NCBI RefSeq assembly: GCF_945956895.1
Contig: NZ_CAMFJF010000016.1
Location: forward strand, 1 to 64,000
Direction: 5' to 3'
DNA length: 64,000 bases
DNA from: an uncultured Allobosea sp.
GTDB lineage: Bacteria > Pseudomonadota > Alphaproteobacteria > Rhizobiales > Beijerinckiaceae
Part shown: positions 9,387 to 20,227 of the stretch, piece after piece
Layout of the letters: every line of letters begins with the position of its first letter
Numbering within the stretch: position 1 is the stretch's first letter
Position numbers and translations under genes: made by a program
Notes under the pieces: model-generated
What the model was told of the DNA's origin: nothing
Databases searched by the model: none
What the model saw: only the letters and a program-made list of their open reading frames with translations

Positions 9387-10508
9387 CTAGCTTTGCGCGG
9401 CGAGCCAGCGGGCGATGCCGGGCCAGGTCTCGGTGAGGGTCTTCCGGCCCATGAACAGGCCGATATGGCCGCCAGGCACCAGTTTCCTCTCGATCAGCTT
9501 CTTCGGCGTGCCGACGAGGTCCTCTGCCGCGAAGACCTGTTCGCTGGTGGTGATGTCGTCCGCCGCGCCGGCCAGCAGATAGAGCGGGCAGGTCACGTCC
9601 TTCAGGCTGAGGCGCCGGCCGAGACCGACGAATTCGCCCTTGGCGAAGCGGTTCTCCTTGAAGATCTGCTCGATGGCCTGGAGATAGTAGACGCCGGGAA
9701 GATCGAGCGGATTCTCGTACCAGGCGGCAAAGGTCTCGGTCCGGTCGAGATAATTCTGGTCGGCCAGGTTCTGGTAGAGCCGCACGAACTTGTCGACGTA
9801 GTGCTCTTCGGGATGCATGTTCTTCCAACCGGCCAGCATGAAGCGCCCCGGCATCAGGCCGCGCCCGAGCCGGACCATGTCGCGATAGCTCTTCAGCGGC
9901 ATGGTCTTCGCCATGTGCTTGATCGGGCCGTCGCCGGCATCGGCGTCGATCGGCGAGCCGGCCAGGACCAGCGACCTGACCTTGTGTGGGAAGCGCGAGG
10001 CCAGCATCGCGCTCAGCCAGCCGCCCTGGCAGAGGCCGACGAGATGTACCTTGCCGCCGAGGTCGTCGATCGCGGCGTTGAGCTCCGCCAGATAGGTGTC
10101 GATGCTGAAATAGCGCATCTCCCGCGTGGCCGGCTTCCAGTCCGTGACGAGGGCATGCGCGATGCCGTTCGCCAGCAGCGTTTCGACGAGGCTCTGCCCC
10201 TTGTCGTAATCGGCGATGGTGGCGCCGTGCCCGGCATAGGGTGCGTCGACCAGGACGGGGATGCTGTCGGCGCCGGCCTTGCCGAACTCGCGCAGGCGCA
10301 TGGTCGGCAGGTCGAGCCGCACCGTATTGGGCGTCGCCCAGCCTGGCGGCGGCGGGCGGGTGATCTTCACGGCCTCGGAGAGGAAATCGAGATTGCGCTC
10401 GGTCAGGCGCAGCGCGGCATCGACGGGCCAGAACCAGGGCAGGCTGAGTGCGACGGGGCGGTCAGCATCGGCCTTTGGGGTGGGGTTTGTCTTCTTGCGG
10501 GCGGTCAT
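9387..10508 (-). CDS. PhaC-like alpha/beta hydrolase with cysteine nucleophile
   Basis: The 373-aa protein belongs to the polyhydroxyalkanoate synthase/depolymerase branch of alpha/beta hydrolases. The nucleophile elbow is GLCQGG with Cys160, as in PHA synthases, rather than the Ser of ordinary lipases. Asp317 or Asp318 (GAADD) and His348 (PGGHIG) can complete the triad. It is much shorter than true PhaC (about 560-600 residues) and lacks the synthase N-terminal domain. It is first in an apparent operon with the phosphate acyltransferase and acetate kinase, suggesting turnover of 3-hydroxyacyl-CoA or polyester. Whether it makes or breaks polyester cannot be decided from sequence alone. Confidence 0.75.
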   Translation of the reverse strand: MTARKKTNPTPKADADRPVALSLPWFWPVDAALRLTERNLDFLSEAVKITRPPPPGWATPNTVRLDLPTMRLREFGKAGADSIPVLVDAPYAGHGATIADYDKGQSLVETLLANGIAHALVTDWKPATREMRYFSIDTYLAELNAAIDDLGGKVHLVGLCQGGWLSAMLASRFPHKVRSLVLAGSPIDADAGDGPIKHMAKTMPLKSYRDMVRLGRGLMPGRFMLAGWKNMHPEEHYVDKFVRLYQNLADQNYLDRTETFAAWYENPLDLPGVYYLQAIEQIFKENRFAKGEFVGLGRRLSLKDVTCPLYLLAGAADDITTSEQVFAAEDLVGTPKKLIERKLVPGGHIGLFMGRKTLTETWPGIARWLAAQS

Positions 10509-10606
10509 GTCGAGCGGAGCCTCCTCCCGTCAGGTCGGAACACTAGGAAGCCGACAGGGCGATGACAATCGACCGGGCCGCTTCCGCTCCCGCGGCAAAA
10601 CCGCCC

Positions 10607-11740
10607 TCACGCGAAGATCACTTTCCGGAAGCGGGCCAGCGCGAAGGCGAAATAGGCCGCGCCGATCGCGATGATCTTGACGATCTCGGGCCAGACCACG
10701 TCGAGCCCCGCGCCGCGATAAAGCACGCCTTGCGAGAAGGCGACGAAATGCGGCGTCGGGCTGAAGACCCGCATGATCCATTGCAACCAGAGCGGCATGC
10801 TCTCCATCGGGGTCGTCGCGCCGGAGAGAAGCTGCGTCACCACGAAGACCGGGATCGCGAGCAGGCCGAACTGCCCCATCGTCGTCGCCAGCGTGCCGAG
10901 CAGGATGCCGAGCGCCGCGACGGAAAAGGCATAGATCGCCGTGCCGAACACGAAGAGCAGGAGCGAGCCGGCGATCGGCACGCCCAATGCCCATTCGACG
11001 ATCAGGACGAGCGAGGCCACCGCCGCCACCAGGATCACCAGCGCGTTCGCCACCATCTTCGCCAGCATGATCTCGACCGGCGTGACCGGCATCACCAGGA
11101 GATGCTCGACCGTGCCCTGCTCGCGCTCGCGGATCAGGGCGGCGCCGGTCAGGATGATGGTCAGGAGCGTGACGTTGTTGAGCACCTGCATCACCGAGCT
11201 GAACCAGCCGGAATCGAGATTGGGGTTGAAGCGCGCCCGCACCACGAGATTGATTGGCAGCGTGGTCGTCGTCTCGCGCCCGGCCTGCCGGTTCGCAATC
11301 TCCTGCGCGATGATCTGCTGGATATAGACCGCACCGTTGCCGGCCTGGGTCATCGCGGTGGCGTCGATGTTGAGCTGCAACGTCGTGGGGCGCCCGGCCT
11401 GGAGGTCGGCCTGGAACTTGGGCGGGATCTCCAGCACGAAGACGAGGCGGCCGGCATTCATCTCGGCGTCGATCTCGTTGGCGGCGATGCGCTTCGAGAC
11501 CTTGAACAAGGGCGGCCCGAAGGAGCCGAGCAAGGTGCGCGACAGTTCCGACTGATCCTCGTCGACGATGCCGATGGTGAGGTCGCGCGCCTCCAGCTTC
11601 ACGCCGGTTGCAACCGTATAGACGGCGATGCTGAAGGTGTAGATGACGAGCACCAGCATGATCGGGTCGGCGCGAAGGCTGCGCAACTCCTTCACCACGA
11701 GGTGCAGGATGTTCTGGAGATGGATGATGAGAGCCGCCAT
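10607..11740 (-). CDS. ABC-2 type exporter permease
   Basis: This 377-aa inner-membrane protein has one N-terminal helix (PIMLVLVIYTFSIAVYTVA), a periplasmic domain of roughly 150 residues and a C-terminal bundle of about five helices. This is the YhhJ/YbhR form of ABC-2 permease. The motif REREQGTVEHLLVMP just before the helix bundle is typical. It follows the double-ATPase/permease gene by one base and is the second membrane half of a drug or envelope-component exporter working with the HlyD protein upstream. Confidence 0.9.
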   Translation of the reverse strand: MAALIIHLQNILHLVVKELRSLRADPIMLVLVIYTFSIAVYTVATGVKLEARDLTIGIVDEDQSELSRTLLGSFGPPLFKVSKRIAANEIDAEMNAGRLVFVLEIPPKFQADLQAGRPTTLQLNIDATAMTQAGNGAVYIQQIIAQEIANRQAGRETTTTLPINLVVRARFNPNLDSGWFSSVMQVLNNVTLLTIILTGAALIREREQGTVEHLLVMPVTPVEIMLAKMVANALVILVAAVASLVLIVEWALGVPIAGSLLLFVFGTAIYAFSVAALGILLGTLATTMGQFGLLAIPVFVVTQLLSGATTPMESMPLWLQWIMRVFSPTPHFVAFSQGVLYRGAGLDVVWPEIVKIIAIGAAYFAFALARFRKVIFA

Positions 11741-11741
11741 C

Positions 11742-14474
11742 TCACGCTTCCTGCTTGCGCAGCGCCAGTTGCGCGACGACGAGGAAGAGCAGGAAGAAGA
11801 AGGCGAGCATCACGAGATTGGGCCAGAGCTCGGCCGCTCCCAAGCCTTTGGTGAAGACGCCGACGCTGACCGGCTGATACCAGGCCGGCGGCAGGCTCAT
11901 GCCGATGAGGCGCCCGCCGCCCGAGAGCGAGGCGACCGGCACCATCAGGCCGGAGAAATTCACGGCCGGGATGATCGAGAGGATCGCGGTGGCGAATACG
12001 GCCGCGACCTGTGTGCGCGTGAAGCTGGAGATGAGCTGGCCGAAGCCTGTCGTCGCCGAGACATAGAGCAGCGTCGCCAGCACCAGCACCCAGGCCGAGC
12101 CCTTGATCGGGACCTGGAAGATGAACAGGGCGATCAGTGCCAGCATCGCGAAGCTGCCCATTGCGATGGCGATGTAAGGCAATTGCTTGCCGAACAGGAA
12201 TTCGAAGCGGCTGATCGGCGTCGAGCGGAAATTGGCGATCGAGCCGGTCTCCTTCTCGCGGACCACGCCGATCGCCGACATGATCGCCGGGATCAGGATC
12301 AGCATCAGCATGATCACGCTCGGCACCATCGCATTGGCGCTCTTGAAGTCCTGATTGTAGCGGAAGCGCGTTTCGATCGTGAAAGGCGACGGCGCGTGGC
12401 TTGAGGCGGCCTGGGAGGCCATGAAACTCTGGGCATACTGGGTCGCAAGCCCGGTGACATAGCCGCGCGTCGTCTCGGCCCGAAACGGCATGGCGCCGTC
12501 GAGCCAGACCGAAAGCTCGGGTGTCCGGGCCGCCATCAGGTCGCGGCCGAATGAGGGCGGGATTTCGATGACGAGCTGTAGCTCGCCGCTTCTCAAGCGT
12601 TGATCCAGCTCCGCCGCGGAGCGGATCGGGGCCTGTTCGGAGAAATAGCGCGAGCTGGAGAAGGCCTCGACCAGTTGCCGGCTCTCCATCGAGTTGTCCT
12701 GGTCGTAAGCCGCGAATTTAAGGTTCTCGACGTCGAAGGAGATGCCGAAGCCGAAGGCCAGCATCAGCAGCACGGGTCCGAGGAAGGCGAAGCTCAAACG
12801 GATCGGGTCGCGCAGGAGCTCCATCGTCTCGCGGCGGGTGCAGGCCCAGAGCCGGCGCGGATCGAAACGGCGAGCCGGCGGCGCCGGTCGGGCCGCAGCA
12901 GCGGGCACCGCATCGGTCTCCACGGATGCGTCCTCGATGCCGGCAGCTTCCTTGAGATAGGCGATGAAGGCCTCTTCCAGCGTATCGACGCCGCGCTTCT
13001 CGGCCAGTTCCTGTGGCGTGCCGACCGCCAGCACCTTGCCGGCATGCATGAAGGAGATGCGGTCGCAGCGCTCCGCCTCGTTCATGAAATGGGTCGAGAG
13101 GAAGATGGTGACGCCGTCGTCGCGCGAGAGGTCGATCAGCGTGCGCCAGAAGGCGTCGCGGGCGATCGGATCGACGCCCGAGGTCGGTTCGTCGAGGATC
13201 AGCATGGCCGGCCGGTGCAGCACGGCAACGGCGAGCTGTAGGCGCTGGCGGAGGCCGAGCGGCAGGCTCTCGGGCCGCTCGTCGGCGACGTCCGCGAGGT
13301 CGAAGCGGGTCAGAAGTTCGGCGATCCGGCCGGGAATCTCGGCCGGGGGCAGATGATAGAGCTCAGCGTGCAGCAGAAGGTTCTGGCGGACCGTCAGCTC
13401 GCTGTAGAGCGAGAAGGCCTGCGACATGTAGCCGACATGGCGCCGCGTCTCCATGTCGTCGGCAGCGAGCGGCTGGCCGAAGAGTTTGGCGGTGCCTTCG
13501 CTCGCCGGCAGCAGGCCGGTCAGCATCTTCATCGTCGTCGACTTGCCGCAGCCGTTCGAGCCGAGGAAACCGAAGATCTCGCCGCGGCCGATGCGGAAGC
13601 TGACATGGTCGACGGCGATGAAATCGCCGAAACGCCGCGTCAGCCCCTCGGCCTCGATCGCGGGCGTGGCGTCGTCGCTCACGACGCGGGGCCTGAGCTC
13701 GACTTGCCTGTGCTGCGCGCGCTTGGCTTCCGGCAGCAGCGCCACGAAGGCGTCCTCCAGCGTCGATTGGCCCGCCTTTTCGCGCAGCTCGGCCGGCGTG
13801 CCGGTCGCGATCGCCTTGCCGTCATCCATCGCGACCAGCCAGTCGAAGCGCTCGGCCTCCTCCATATAGGCGGTGGCGACGATGACGCTCATGCCCGGTC
13901 GGCGGGCGCGGATCGTGTCGATCAGGTCCCAGAACTGGCCGCGCGAGAGCGGGTCGACGCCGGTGGTCGGCTCGTCGAGGATCAACAGGTCGGGGTCGTG
14001 GATCAGCGCGCAGCAGAGCGAGAGCTTCTGCTTCATGCCGCCGGAGAGCTTCGCCGCCGGCCGTCCCTCGAAGGGGTCGAGCCCCGTCGCCTTGAGAAGC
14101 TCGTCGATGCGGCTGCGGCGCTCGGCGGCATCCTGCCCGAACAGTCTTGCGTGGAAGTCGATGTTCTCGAAGACCGAGAGCGTCGGGTAGAGGTTCCGCC
14201 CCAGCCCTTGCGGCATATAGGCAATGCGCCCGCGCCGGGCCTCGCGTTCGGCCTTGATGCCGAGGTCGCCGCCGAGCGCTTGGACGCTGCCCTGCTGGAT
14301 CATCCGCACGCCGGCGATCAGCGCGAGCAGCGTCGATTTGCCGACACCGTCCGGCCCGATCACCCCGATCATGCGGCCGGAGGGGATAGCGAGCGTCAGC
14401 GCGTCGAGGGCGGTCACCTTGCCGTAGCGATGCGTGACGCCTGCGAGACTGGCGGCAGGCCCGGCCTCCGTCAT
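11742..14474 (-). CDS. Fused double-ATPase plus ABC-2 permease (RbbA/YhiH type exporter)
   Basis: The 910-aa protein carries two nucleotide-binding domains followed by an ABC-2 permease domain. Walker A motifs are GPDGVGKST at 40-48 and GSNGCGKST at about 305-313, each followed by an LSGGMKQ or LPLGLRQ signature region and a LILDEP Walker B. The permease part starts near residue 560 with a helix, a long periplasmic domain and about five further helices. The second signature is degenerate (LPLGL rather than LSGGQ). The start at 14474 overlaps the HlyD stop (ATGA), in preference to an in-frame start ten codons upstream. With the neighbours it forms a HlyD-ATPase-permease exporter of the YhiI-RbbA-YhhJ kind. 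Confidence 0.92.
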   Translation of the reverse strand: MTEAGPAASLAGVTHRYGKVTALDALTLAIPSGRMIGVIGPDGVGKSTLLALIAGVRMIQQGSVQALGGDLGIKAEREARRGRIAYMPQGLGRNLYPTLSVFENIDFHARLFGQDAAERRSRIDELLKATGLDPFEGRPAAKLSGGMKQKLSLCCALIHDPDLLILDEPTTGVDPLSRGQFWDLIDTIRARRPGMSVIVATAYMEEAERFDWLVAMDDGKAIATGTPAELREKAGQSTLEDAFVALLPEAKRAQHRQVELRPRVVSDDATPAIEAEGLTRRFGDFIAVDHVSFRIGRGEIFGFLGSNGCGKSTTMKMLTGLLPASEGTAKLFGQPLAADDMETRRHVGYMSQAFSLYSELTVRQNLLLHAELYHLPPAEIPGRIAELLTRFDLADVADERPESLPLGLRQRLQLAVAVLHRPAMLILDEPTSGVDPIARDAFWRTLIDLSRDDGVTIFLSTHFMNEAERCDRISFMHAGKVLAVGTPQELAEKRGVDTLEEAFIAYLKEAAGIEDASVETDAVPAAAARPAPPARRFDPRRLWACTRRETMELLRDPIRLSFAFLGPVLLMLAFGFGISFDVENLKFAAYDQDNSMESRQLVEAFSSSRYFSEQAPIRSAAELDQRLRSGELQLVIEIPPSFGRDLMAARTPELSVWLDGAMPFRAETTRGYVTGLATQYAQSFMASQAASSHAPSPFTIETRFRYNQDFKSANAMVPSVIMLMLILIPAIMSAIGVVREKETGSIANFRSTPISRFEFLFGKQLPYIAIAMGSFAMLALIALFIFQVPIKGSAWVLVLATLLYVSATTGFGQLISSFTRTQVAAVFATAILSIIPAVNFSGLMVPVASLSGGGRLIGMSLPPAWYQPVSVGVFTKGLGAAELWPNLVMLAFFFLLFLVVAQLALRKQEA

Positions 14475-15475
14475 GGCAGTTTCACGGCAAGCGAGTCGGG
14501 CCATTTCGCGGAGGACGAGGTGCGGACGAAGCCGAGCCCGCGCACGCCGGTCTTCACCTGCCGATGGTATTTGGCGAGCAGATTCTGATCGACCTGGAGC
14601 TTGGCGCGAAAGACCAGCTTCTCGCGCTCCTCGGCGGTCTCGACGGCCTTGGGCGTGAACTGCGCATCGGCGGCGACGAAGCTCACCGTCGCAGGGATGA
14701 CGTATTGCGGCACGGGGTCGAGGATGATGCGCGCCTCGTCGCCCAGCGCGAGCTGTCCTGCCTGCGCCGCCGGCAGGTAGATCGTCATGTAGACATCCGA
14801 CAGGTCGAGGATCGTGACGACGCGGGTTCCGGCCGCGACCACCTCGCCGGTTCGCGCAAGCTGGTACTGGACCCGCCCGCTGCGCGGCGCGAGCAGAACG
14901 AGATCGACCAGGATCGCCTTGATCTGTTCGGCATCGGCCTCGGAGGCGTGGATCGCGAACTGGGCCTGGTCGCGCTGCGCCTGTGCGGCCCGCAACGCGG
15001 CATCGGCAGCATCGGCCTTGGCCGAGCGCTGGTCGTCGACCTGCTTGCTGAGATAGCCCTTCGCGACCAGTTCCTTGCCGCGCTCGGCATCTGTCCTGGC
15101 AAGAATCTGGTCGCTCTTGCGCTGAGCGATCAGGGCCTCAGCCTCGGCGAGCGCCTGGCGGGCTCGGAGAACTTGCGCCTGTGCGGACCGCAGTTGCGCT
15201 TCGTATTCGGGCGAGGAGATGCGGGCGACCACCTGCCCGGCGGTGACCTCGTCGCCTTCCTTGACGGAGACCTCGGCGAGGCGCCCGGCGTATTTCGAGG
15301 AGACATCGACCTGCGTGGCCTCGATGCGGCCATTGGTCTTGACGATACCGTCCGGCATCGTGTCGCCCCGCAGCCTTTCGATCAGGGCCTTGATCCGCGA
15401 CTGCCCCTGTGCGGCTGGCGTCGACAGGAGAAGGGCAGCGAGAAGGGCTGCTGCAGCCGCACAAAAGGAACGCAT
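14471..15475 (-). CDS. HlyD-family periplasmic adaptor (YhiI/YbhG type)
   Basis: This 334-aa protein has an N-terminal signal peptide or anchor ([20 protein letters not shown], small residues near 22), two halves of a lipoyl domain ([20 protein letters not shown] and [20 protein letters not shown]) and a coiled-coil hairpin between them at about residues 95-200. It is the adaptor of the ABC-2 exporter encoded next, with which it overlaps by four bases. The start at 15475 is chosen because it begins the signal sequence. Confidence 0.9.
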   Translation of the reverse strand: MRSFCAAAAALLAALLLSTPAAQGQSRIKALIERLRGDTMPDGIVKTNGRIEATQVDVSSKYAGRLAEVSVKEGDEVTAGQVVARISSPEYEAQLRSAQAQVLRARQALAEAEALIAQRKSDQILARTDAERGKELVAKGYLSKQVDDQRSAKADAADAALRAAQAQRDQAQFAIHASEADAEQIKAILVDLVLLAPRSGRVQYQLARTGEVVAAGTRVVTILDLSDVYMTIYLPAAQAGQLALGDEARIILDPVPQYVIPATVSFVAADAQFTPKAVETAEEREKLVFRAKLQVDQNLLAKYHRQVKTGVRGLGFVRTSSSAKWPDSLAVKLP

Positions 15476-15902
15476 CTCAGATCTCCGAAGAAGGCAGGCG
15501 ATACACGATCGACCGTCCAACGTGCCGGACCGTCGTATGTCCGACGGAACGCGGCAACGGTGACCTATCTCTTTGTTATCGCATAAAAATTTTTCGAAAA
15601 GTAGATTCGACCTTTCGATCCGATGCCATAGCATGCGATGAACCGACGGCGAGGCCAAGCGGCCGCCTCGGCGCTGATGGTCGCACCCGGCGATATCGGG
15701 CACGACGCGGCCTTGAAGTGACGGTCTCGACGGCGCGGCTGGAGGACACCAACGACATCTTCGCCGGGTCGTCTTGATCGTTCTCGTCGCGAATTCGGTC
15801 TTTACTGCCGTTTCGCTCGACCCAAGCGAGCTGCGGCTGAAACTCCCAAAAGAGGCTGCGCAGTTGTTGCCGGGCATAAACCGGCATGACGCTATGTCCC
15901 GG
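15476..15902. other. Intergenic region with degenerate palindromic repeat
   Basis: No convincing gene is present between the adaptor gene and the porin gene. The stretch at about 15590-15629 (TTTCGAAAAGTAGATTCGAC onward to GATCCGATGCC) looks like a decayed copy of the palindromic element at 48993-49040, sharing the CGAAAAGT core and the CCGATGCC end. The part nearest 15475 holds the inverted repeat at 15510-15535. An AT-rich patch at 15580-15605 may contain the minus-strand promoter. Confidence 0.45.
15510..15535. promoter_or_regulatory. Inverted repeat, possible operator of the HlyD-ABC exporter operon
   Basis: CGACCGTCC at 15510-15518 and GGACCGTCG at 15527-15535 form a 9-bp inverted repeat with one mismatch and an 8-base spacer, 35-60 bases upstream of the adaptor start. 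Size and spacing suit a dimeric repressor such as a TetR-family protein. No regulator gene adjoins the operon. Confidence 0.4.
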
Positions 15903-17297
15903 CTAAAAGCTGCGCTCGAGGAAGATCTGTGCAGAGGTCTGCTGGCCTGTGAAAGCGATCGCCGCCGTACGGCCCGACAGGTTGGCGCGCTGGCTGGCGA
16001 TGGAGAGCTCTGCCCCCAGCCTCAGGCCTTCGAGCGGCTTCCAGACCAGGTTGGCTGTCGCGCGATCGATGCCAACGGATGCGGACAGCCCGGATCCAGG
16101 CAGGGAGAGGCGATACCGGCTGACATAGATGTTGCTGCTCCAGTCGGATACCCAGTCCCAGCCGATGGATATGACGGCGGACCAGCCGCGTGTTGGTTCA
16201 TCCGGCAGCAGACCGGGCAGTACCGTGCGGCGATCGAGCTGCGAGCCGATATAGACGGGTGCATCGATGGCTCCCGCGATCTGGCCGGATATCCGGATCT
16301 CGTGTTCCTGTATCTTGGGCGTCCAGGTCAGGCCGAGGAGACCGGCGCGGCCAAGGCGCGTGGAAGCCCCGGAAGCGCTTGGCATCTCGCGCAAGGCGGC
16401 CGCCGCTTGCACAGCAAGGGCATCGGTCTCGTACAGCAGCCGCACGACACCGTCGGGAAAACGCCGACTTGCCACCGGCAAGGAGCTTTGGCCCATGCGG
16501 GTATCCTCCAGCGAAACGCTCACCGTCGTCTCGTCTGAAAGGGCACCGGTGAAAGCCAGCATCCCGACGCTGCGGCTGGGTATCCGTCCGAGGAAGGCGA
16601 AATCATCGCCGGTCCAGTAATCGAAGCGTGAAGAGACGTATCCGAACTGCCAGGAGCCGAGCGTGATGCTGGCTTCGCTCAGCGTCGTCTCCTGGCTGCC
16701 ATCGGCGGCGGCATCCGTCTGGAGCTCGAAGGCCGTCAACAGACTCGTGCCGTCGGCGAGTTGCTGGCTGCTCTCGATGCGGAAACTGGCGGAGAGCGGG
16801 AAGCTGGTCGCGGATGATGGAGCCAGGCGCGTTGCTTTTGTGGTCAGGCCCGTTCGATACCAGTCACGCTGCAGCCCGGCATTGACGGTGCCCGACACCC
16901 GCACACAGGTGGCGAGGCCGGGGAGGTTGAAGCCACCCGAAACGGCACCGTCGTCGGGCGCATCTGCCGAAGCATCGTCGTCGCCCTCGTCTTTCTCCTG
17001 CCCCGCCCGCGGAGATGGCGGCAGAAGGCGCGCCGGCTCGGCCTCAGGTAATCGGCAGGCACGCAAGAATTGCGGAGGCCGTGCCGCCGCATGCGCAAGA
17101 TCGACCATGCCGGACAGGGTCAGCCCCGCAAGCAATGACACCAGGACGCCCGGGCGCTGTCCCGACCTTGATCTCCCGGCGCGGATGGCGGCTGCGGCGC
17201 GGCGATCCGATGCGGAGAAGGGCAGGACAGCCAGCCGATGGCTGGCCGTCTTCGGCACCCTCCACTTGCGATCGACGCTTTGCCCGTCCTGAACCAT
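15903..17297 (-). CDS. Porin-like outer-membrane beta-barrel protein
   Basis: This 464-aa product has a hydrophobic stretch VLVSLLAGLTLSGMVDLAHA ending in an AHA-type cleavage site. It is followed by a short Pro/Asp-rich linker and a domain of alternating polar and hydrophobic residues ending in a C-terminal Phe (AQIFLERSF), the barrel-assembly signal of outer-membrane proteins. Patterns such as FDYWTGDDFAFLGRIPSRSV and the closing strands fit alphaproteobacterial porins. With the ATG at 17297 the region before the hydrophobic segment is about 50 residues, long for a signal peptide, so translation may begin at a downstream GTG or TTG nearer 17140. The substrate is unknown; it is flanked by an exporter and an iron importer. 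Confidence 0.7.
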   Translation of the reverse strand: MVQDGQSVDRKWRVPKTASHRLAVLPFSASDRRAAAAIRAGRSRSGQRPGVLVSLLAGLTLSGMVDLAHAAARPPQFLRACRLPEAEPARLLPPSPRAGQEKDEGDDDASADAPDDGAVSGGFNLPGLATCVRVSGTVNAGLQRDWYRTGLTTKATRLAPSSATSFPLSASFRIESSQQLADGTSLLTAFELQTDAAADGSQETTLSEASITLGSWQFGYVSSRFDYWTGDDFAFLGRIPSRSVGMLAFTGALSDETTVSVSLEDTRMGQSSLPVASRRFPDGVVRLLYETDALAVQAAAALREMPSASGASTRLGRAGLLGLTWTPKIQEHEIRISGQIAGAIDAPVYIGSQLDRRTVLPGLLPDEPTRGWSAVISIGWDWVSDWSSNIYVSRYRLSLPGSGLSASVGIDRATANLVWKPLEGLRLGAELSIASQRANLSGRTAAIAFTGQQTSAQIFLERSF

Positions 17298-17551
17298 GTT
17301 TCGAACCTGATGCCGATTCCCAGGACACGGCAAGTAGCAGCTTGGACGGCTCCGTGTTGTGCTCCGCAAACGTACAGATTTCGAAGAAAATGCACGGAAA
17401 CCGCGAGGGCCGCCATCCCGACATTTCGAGAAAGCGTGTGGAGGCTTCAAAAACACCGAGCCGGAAAATCGAATTCGCCTTTCGAGCGATCCGAATTTCG
17501 GAAAGGCTTCGGATCGATCCGAGAGGCCGATTCCACCTCCGGTTCGACGCG

Positions 17552-18595
17552 TCAGCGGGGCGCGGGAAACAGGAACGCGGCTCCCTTGATCGAGACGAAG
17601 ACGCGATCGCCGATCTGTGGGGCTTCCAGGCTCGAAATCTGTGCGGTGAAGCGGATTTCCGTCTCCTCGTGTCCGGCCCGCAAGGCCACACCGCATTGCG
17701 CGCCTCGGAAGGTGACATCATCGACCCATGCTTCCAGTCCCGGTCCGGTGGCGGACAGGTGGAATTGCTCCGGCCGGAGCATGATCGTGCCGCCCCCGCG
17801 GCGGCCACCCGTTTCGGCCGCAAGCCGGCCCAGAGCGCAGGAGACGCCCACCGCCTCGATCTTGGCATCGAACAGGGCGGCATTGCCGAGGAACAACGCT
17901 GTCTCGGTGTCGGCTGGCCGCCAGTAGAGTTCATAGGGACGGCCCGCCTGCGCCAGCCGGCCCTCGCGCATCACTGCGAGCTGGTCGGCGAAGGACAAGG
18001 CCTCGCTCTGGTCATGGGTGACCAGGATCGTCGTGATGCCGGCCTTGGCGAGGACGCGAGCAACGGCTTGCCGAACGCTCTCGCGCAACCCGGTATCGAG
18101 TGCCGAGAACGGCTCGTCGAGCAGCATCAGGGCGGGCTTGCGGGCGAGCGCGCGGGCGAGCGCGACGCGCTGCTGCTGGCCGCCGGAGAGCTCATGCGGC
18201 CTGCGGCTCAGCATCGCGGCATCGAGCTCCACGAGCTCCATCAGCGCGCACAGGCGGGCCGCCCGGTCCGGCTCGTCGCGCGGGATGCCGAAGCCGAGAT
18301 TGTCGGCGACGTCGAGATGCGGGAACAGCGCCCCGTCCTGCGTGACATAGCCGATCCGGCGTCGATGGGCGGCGGCGATGGCCGGGCCGTTGGCCAGGAC
18401 CTGCCCGTCGAGCGTCACCGTTCCGGCATCGGGCGCCTCGAAGCCGGCGATGATGCGAAGGAGCGTGGTCTTGCCCGAACCGGATGGCCCGACGATGGCG
18501 ACGCGGCTGCCTGCCTCCACCGACAGCGATACGCGATCCAGCGCCAGCGTCGCGCCGTAACGTTTCGAGACGTCCGAGATGACGAGCTGGGTCAT
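17552..18595 (-). CDS. Ferric iron ABC transporter ATP-binding protein
   Basis: The 347-aa ATPase has Walker [10 protein letters not shown] at 36-44, signature LSGGQQQR at 136-143, Walker B LMLLDEP at 156-162, a switch histidine in LVTHDQSEA, and a C-terminal TOBE-like region from about residue 240. It energises the permease encoded upstream, overlapping its stop by four bases (ATGA at 18592-18595). Family and order match FbpC/FutC of periplasmic ferric iron import. Confidence 0.9.
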   Translation of the reverse strand: MTQLVISDVSKRYGATLALDRVSLSVEAGSRVAIVGPSGSGKTTLLRIIAGFEAPDAGTVTLDGQVLANGPAIAAAHRRRIGYVTQDGALFPHLDVADNLGFGIPRDEPDRAARLCALMELVELDAAMLSRRPHELSGGQQQRVALARALARKPALMLLDEPFSALDTGLRESVRQAVARVLAKAGITTILVTHDQSEALSFADQLAVMREGRLAQAGRPYELYWRPADTETALFLGNAALFDAKIEAVGVSCALGRLAAETGGRRGGGTIMLRPEQFHLSATGPGLEAWVDDVTFRGAQCGVALRAGHEETEIRFTAQISSLEAPQIGDRVFVSIKGAAFLFPAPR

Positions 18596-20196
18596 GCGTT
18601 GAGGGATTTGCCTGCCTGGGCGTGCAACAGCGCGGTCATCGGCAGCGAGAGGAGGATCATGAGCACGGCATAAGGCGCCGCCTTCGCATAGTCGAGTTCG
18701 CTGGTCAGCGCCCAGAACTCGGTTGCCAGCGTGCGGGTGCCGTTGGGCGCAAGCAGCAGCGTCGCGGTCAGCTCGGTCGCCACGCCCATCGCGACCAGGG
18801 CCATTGCGGCAGCGACGCCGGGGGCCGCGAGCGGTAGCGTGACGGCGAGCAAGGTCCGGGCCGGGTTGCGGCCGAGCGAGGCGGCGGCGCGCTCCAGTTC
18901 GACGGGAACCTGTGCGATGCCGGCCCGCAGGCCGACCAGCGCGCGCGGCAGGAACATCAGGACATAGGCCAGAACCACCGTCGCCACGGTCTGGTAGAGC
19001 GGCATGGCGATCCGCACGGTCACCGTGACCAACGCCAGCGCCACCACGACGCCGGGCAGGGCGCCGGGATATGTGTGGCAGCTTTCCAGGAAACGCGTCG
19101 CGCGGTTGGGCGCACGCACCGAGAGCCAGGCCATCGGCAGCGCCGCTGCGACGGCGGCGAAGGCGCCGGCCGCAGCATAGCCGAGCGTCGTCGCCAGGGA
19201 CGCCGCCAGCGCGCCCTGGCGCCAGATGGAAACTCCGTCGGCCATGAGCCAGCGCGACAGCATCAGCGCTGGCACGCCGAGGCCGAGCAGGGCAAGGACG
19301 ATCGGCAGCGCCAGAGCTGGCCACCGCCAGAGGCCGAGCTGCCGGCGCGAAGCCGGACGCGGGGAGCCGGAGCCGATCCGGGCGTAGCGCGCACTGCCGC
19401 GCAGCAGCCATTCAAGGCCGATCAGCCCGACGCAGCTCAGCACCAGCACGCCGGCCAGCATGTTCGCTGCCGGGCCGTTATAGCTCGACTGGAACTGGTC
19501 GATGATCGCGGTGGTGAAGGTGTCGAAGCGGATCATGGCGTAGAGCCCGTATTCCGCGAGCAGGTGCAGGCCGACCAGCAGGCTGCCGCCGCAGATCGCG
19601 AGCCGCAATTGCGGCAGCACGACACGCAGGAATATCCGCGTCGGAGACTGCCCGAGCGAGGCGGCGGTGTGCTCGAGCTCAGGGTCGAGCCGGCGCATCT
19701 GGGCCGCGACGGGCAGGTAGAGGAATGGAAGGTAGGCGAGGACCGAGACCAGCGCTGCCGCCGGCAGCCCATGGAAGCGCGGGAAGAGGCTGCCCCAGGC
19801 ATAGGACTGGACGAAGGCCGGCACGGCCAAGGGGGCGACCGCGAGCCAGGACAGGAATCTCGCAGCGGCCATGTCGCTGCGCTCGGTCAGCCAGGCGAGC
19901 GCGATCGCCAGCAGGATCGCCGGCGGCAGCGTGCAGAGCTCGAGCAGCAGCGTATTGACAAGCAATTCGCCGACGCGCGGCCTCCAGATCAGCGCGAGCG
20001 CCGTCTGCCAACCGGTCTCGACCGCGATCCAGAGGATGAAGCCGAGCGGCAGCAGGGCGCAGAGCGCGACGCTTCCCGCAAGCAACAGCATCGCCCGGCC
20101 GGCGAGGTTGCGACGCCGCCTGAGAGGCAAGGCCGGCAGGACCGGCATGTCGAGGGAAAGCGGTACGGTCATGGGGGCAGATGCGCGCGAGGGCAT
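18592..20196 (-). CDS. Ferric iron ABC transporter permease, fused two-domain
   Basis: This 534-aa inner-membrane protein of about twelve helices is made of two binding-protein-dependent permease halves. Each carries an EAA loop contacting the ATPase: [20 protein letters not shown] in the first half and [20 protein letters not shown] in the second. This fused form is typical of FbpB. The start could be 20196 or the internal ATG at 20172; neither has a strong ribosome site. It lies 31 bases after the binding-protein gene. Confidence 0.9.
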   Translation of the reverse strand: MPSRASAPMTVPLSLDMPVLPALPLRRRRNLAGRAMLLLAGSVALCALLPLGFILWIAVETGWQTALALIWRPRVGELLVNTLLLELCTLPPAILLAIALAWLTERSDMAAARFLSWLAVAPLAVPAFVQSYAWGSLFPRFHGLPAAALVSVLAYLPFLYLPVAAQMRRLDPELEHTAASLGQSPTRIFLRVVLPQLRLAICGGSLLVGLHLLAEYGLYAMIRFDTFTTAIIDQFQSSYNGPAANMLAGVLVLSCVGLIGLEWLLRGSARYARIGSGSPRPASRRQLGLWRWPALALPIVLALLGLGVPALMLSRWLMADGVSIWRQGALAASLATTLGYAAAGAFAAVAAALPMAWLSVRAPNRATRFLESCHTYPGALPGVVVALALVTVTVRIAMPLYQTVATVVLAYVLMFLPRALVGLRAGIAQVPVELERAAASLGRNPARTLLAVTLPLAAPGVAAAMALVAMGVATELTATLLLAPNGTRTLATEFWALTSELDYAKAAPYAVLMILLSLPMTALLHAQAGKSLNA

Positions 20197-20227
20197 CTCG
20201 CACGCATGTCAGGTTGGTGCAACCGGA

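Noticed and set aside
8643-10565. 640-codon plus-strand open frame
   Set aside because: Antisense to the phosphate acyltransferase and PhaC-like genes; no domain.
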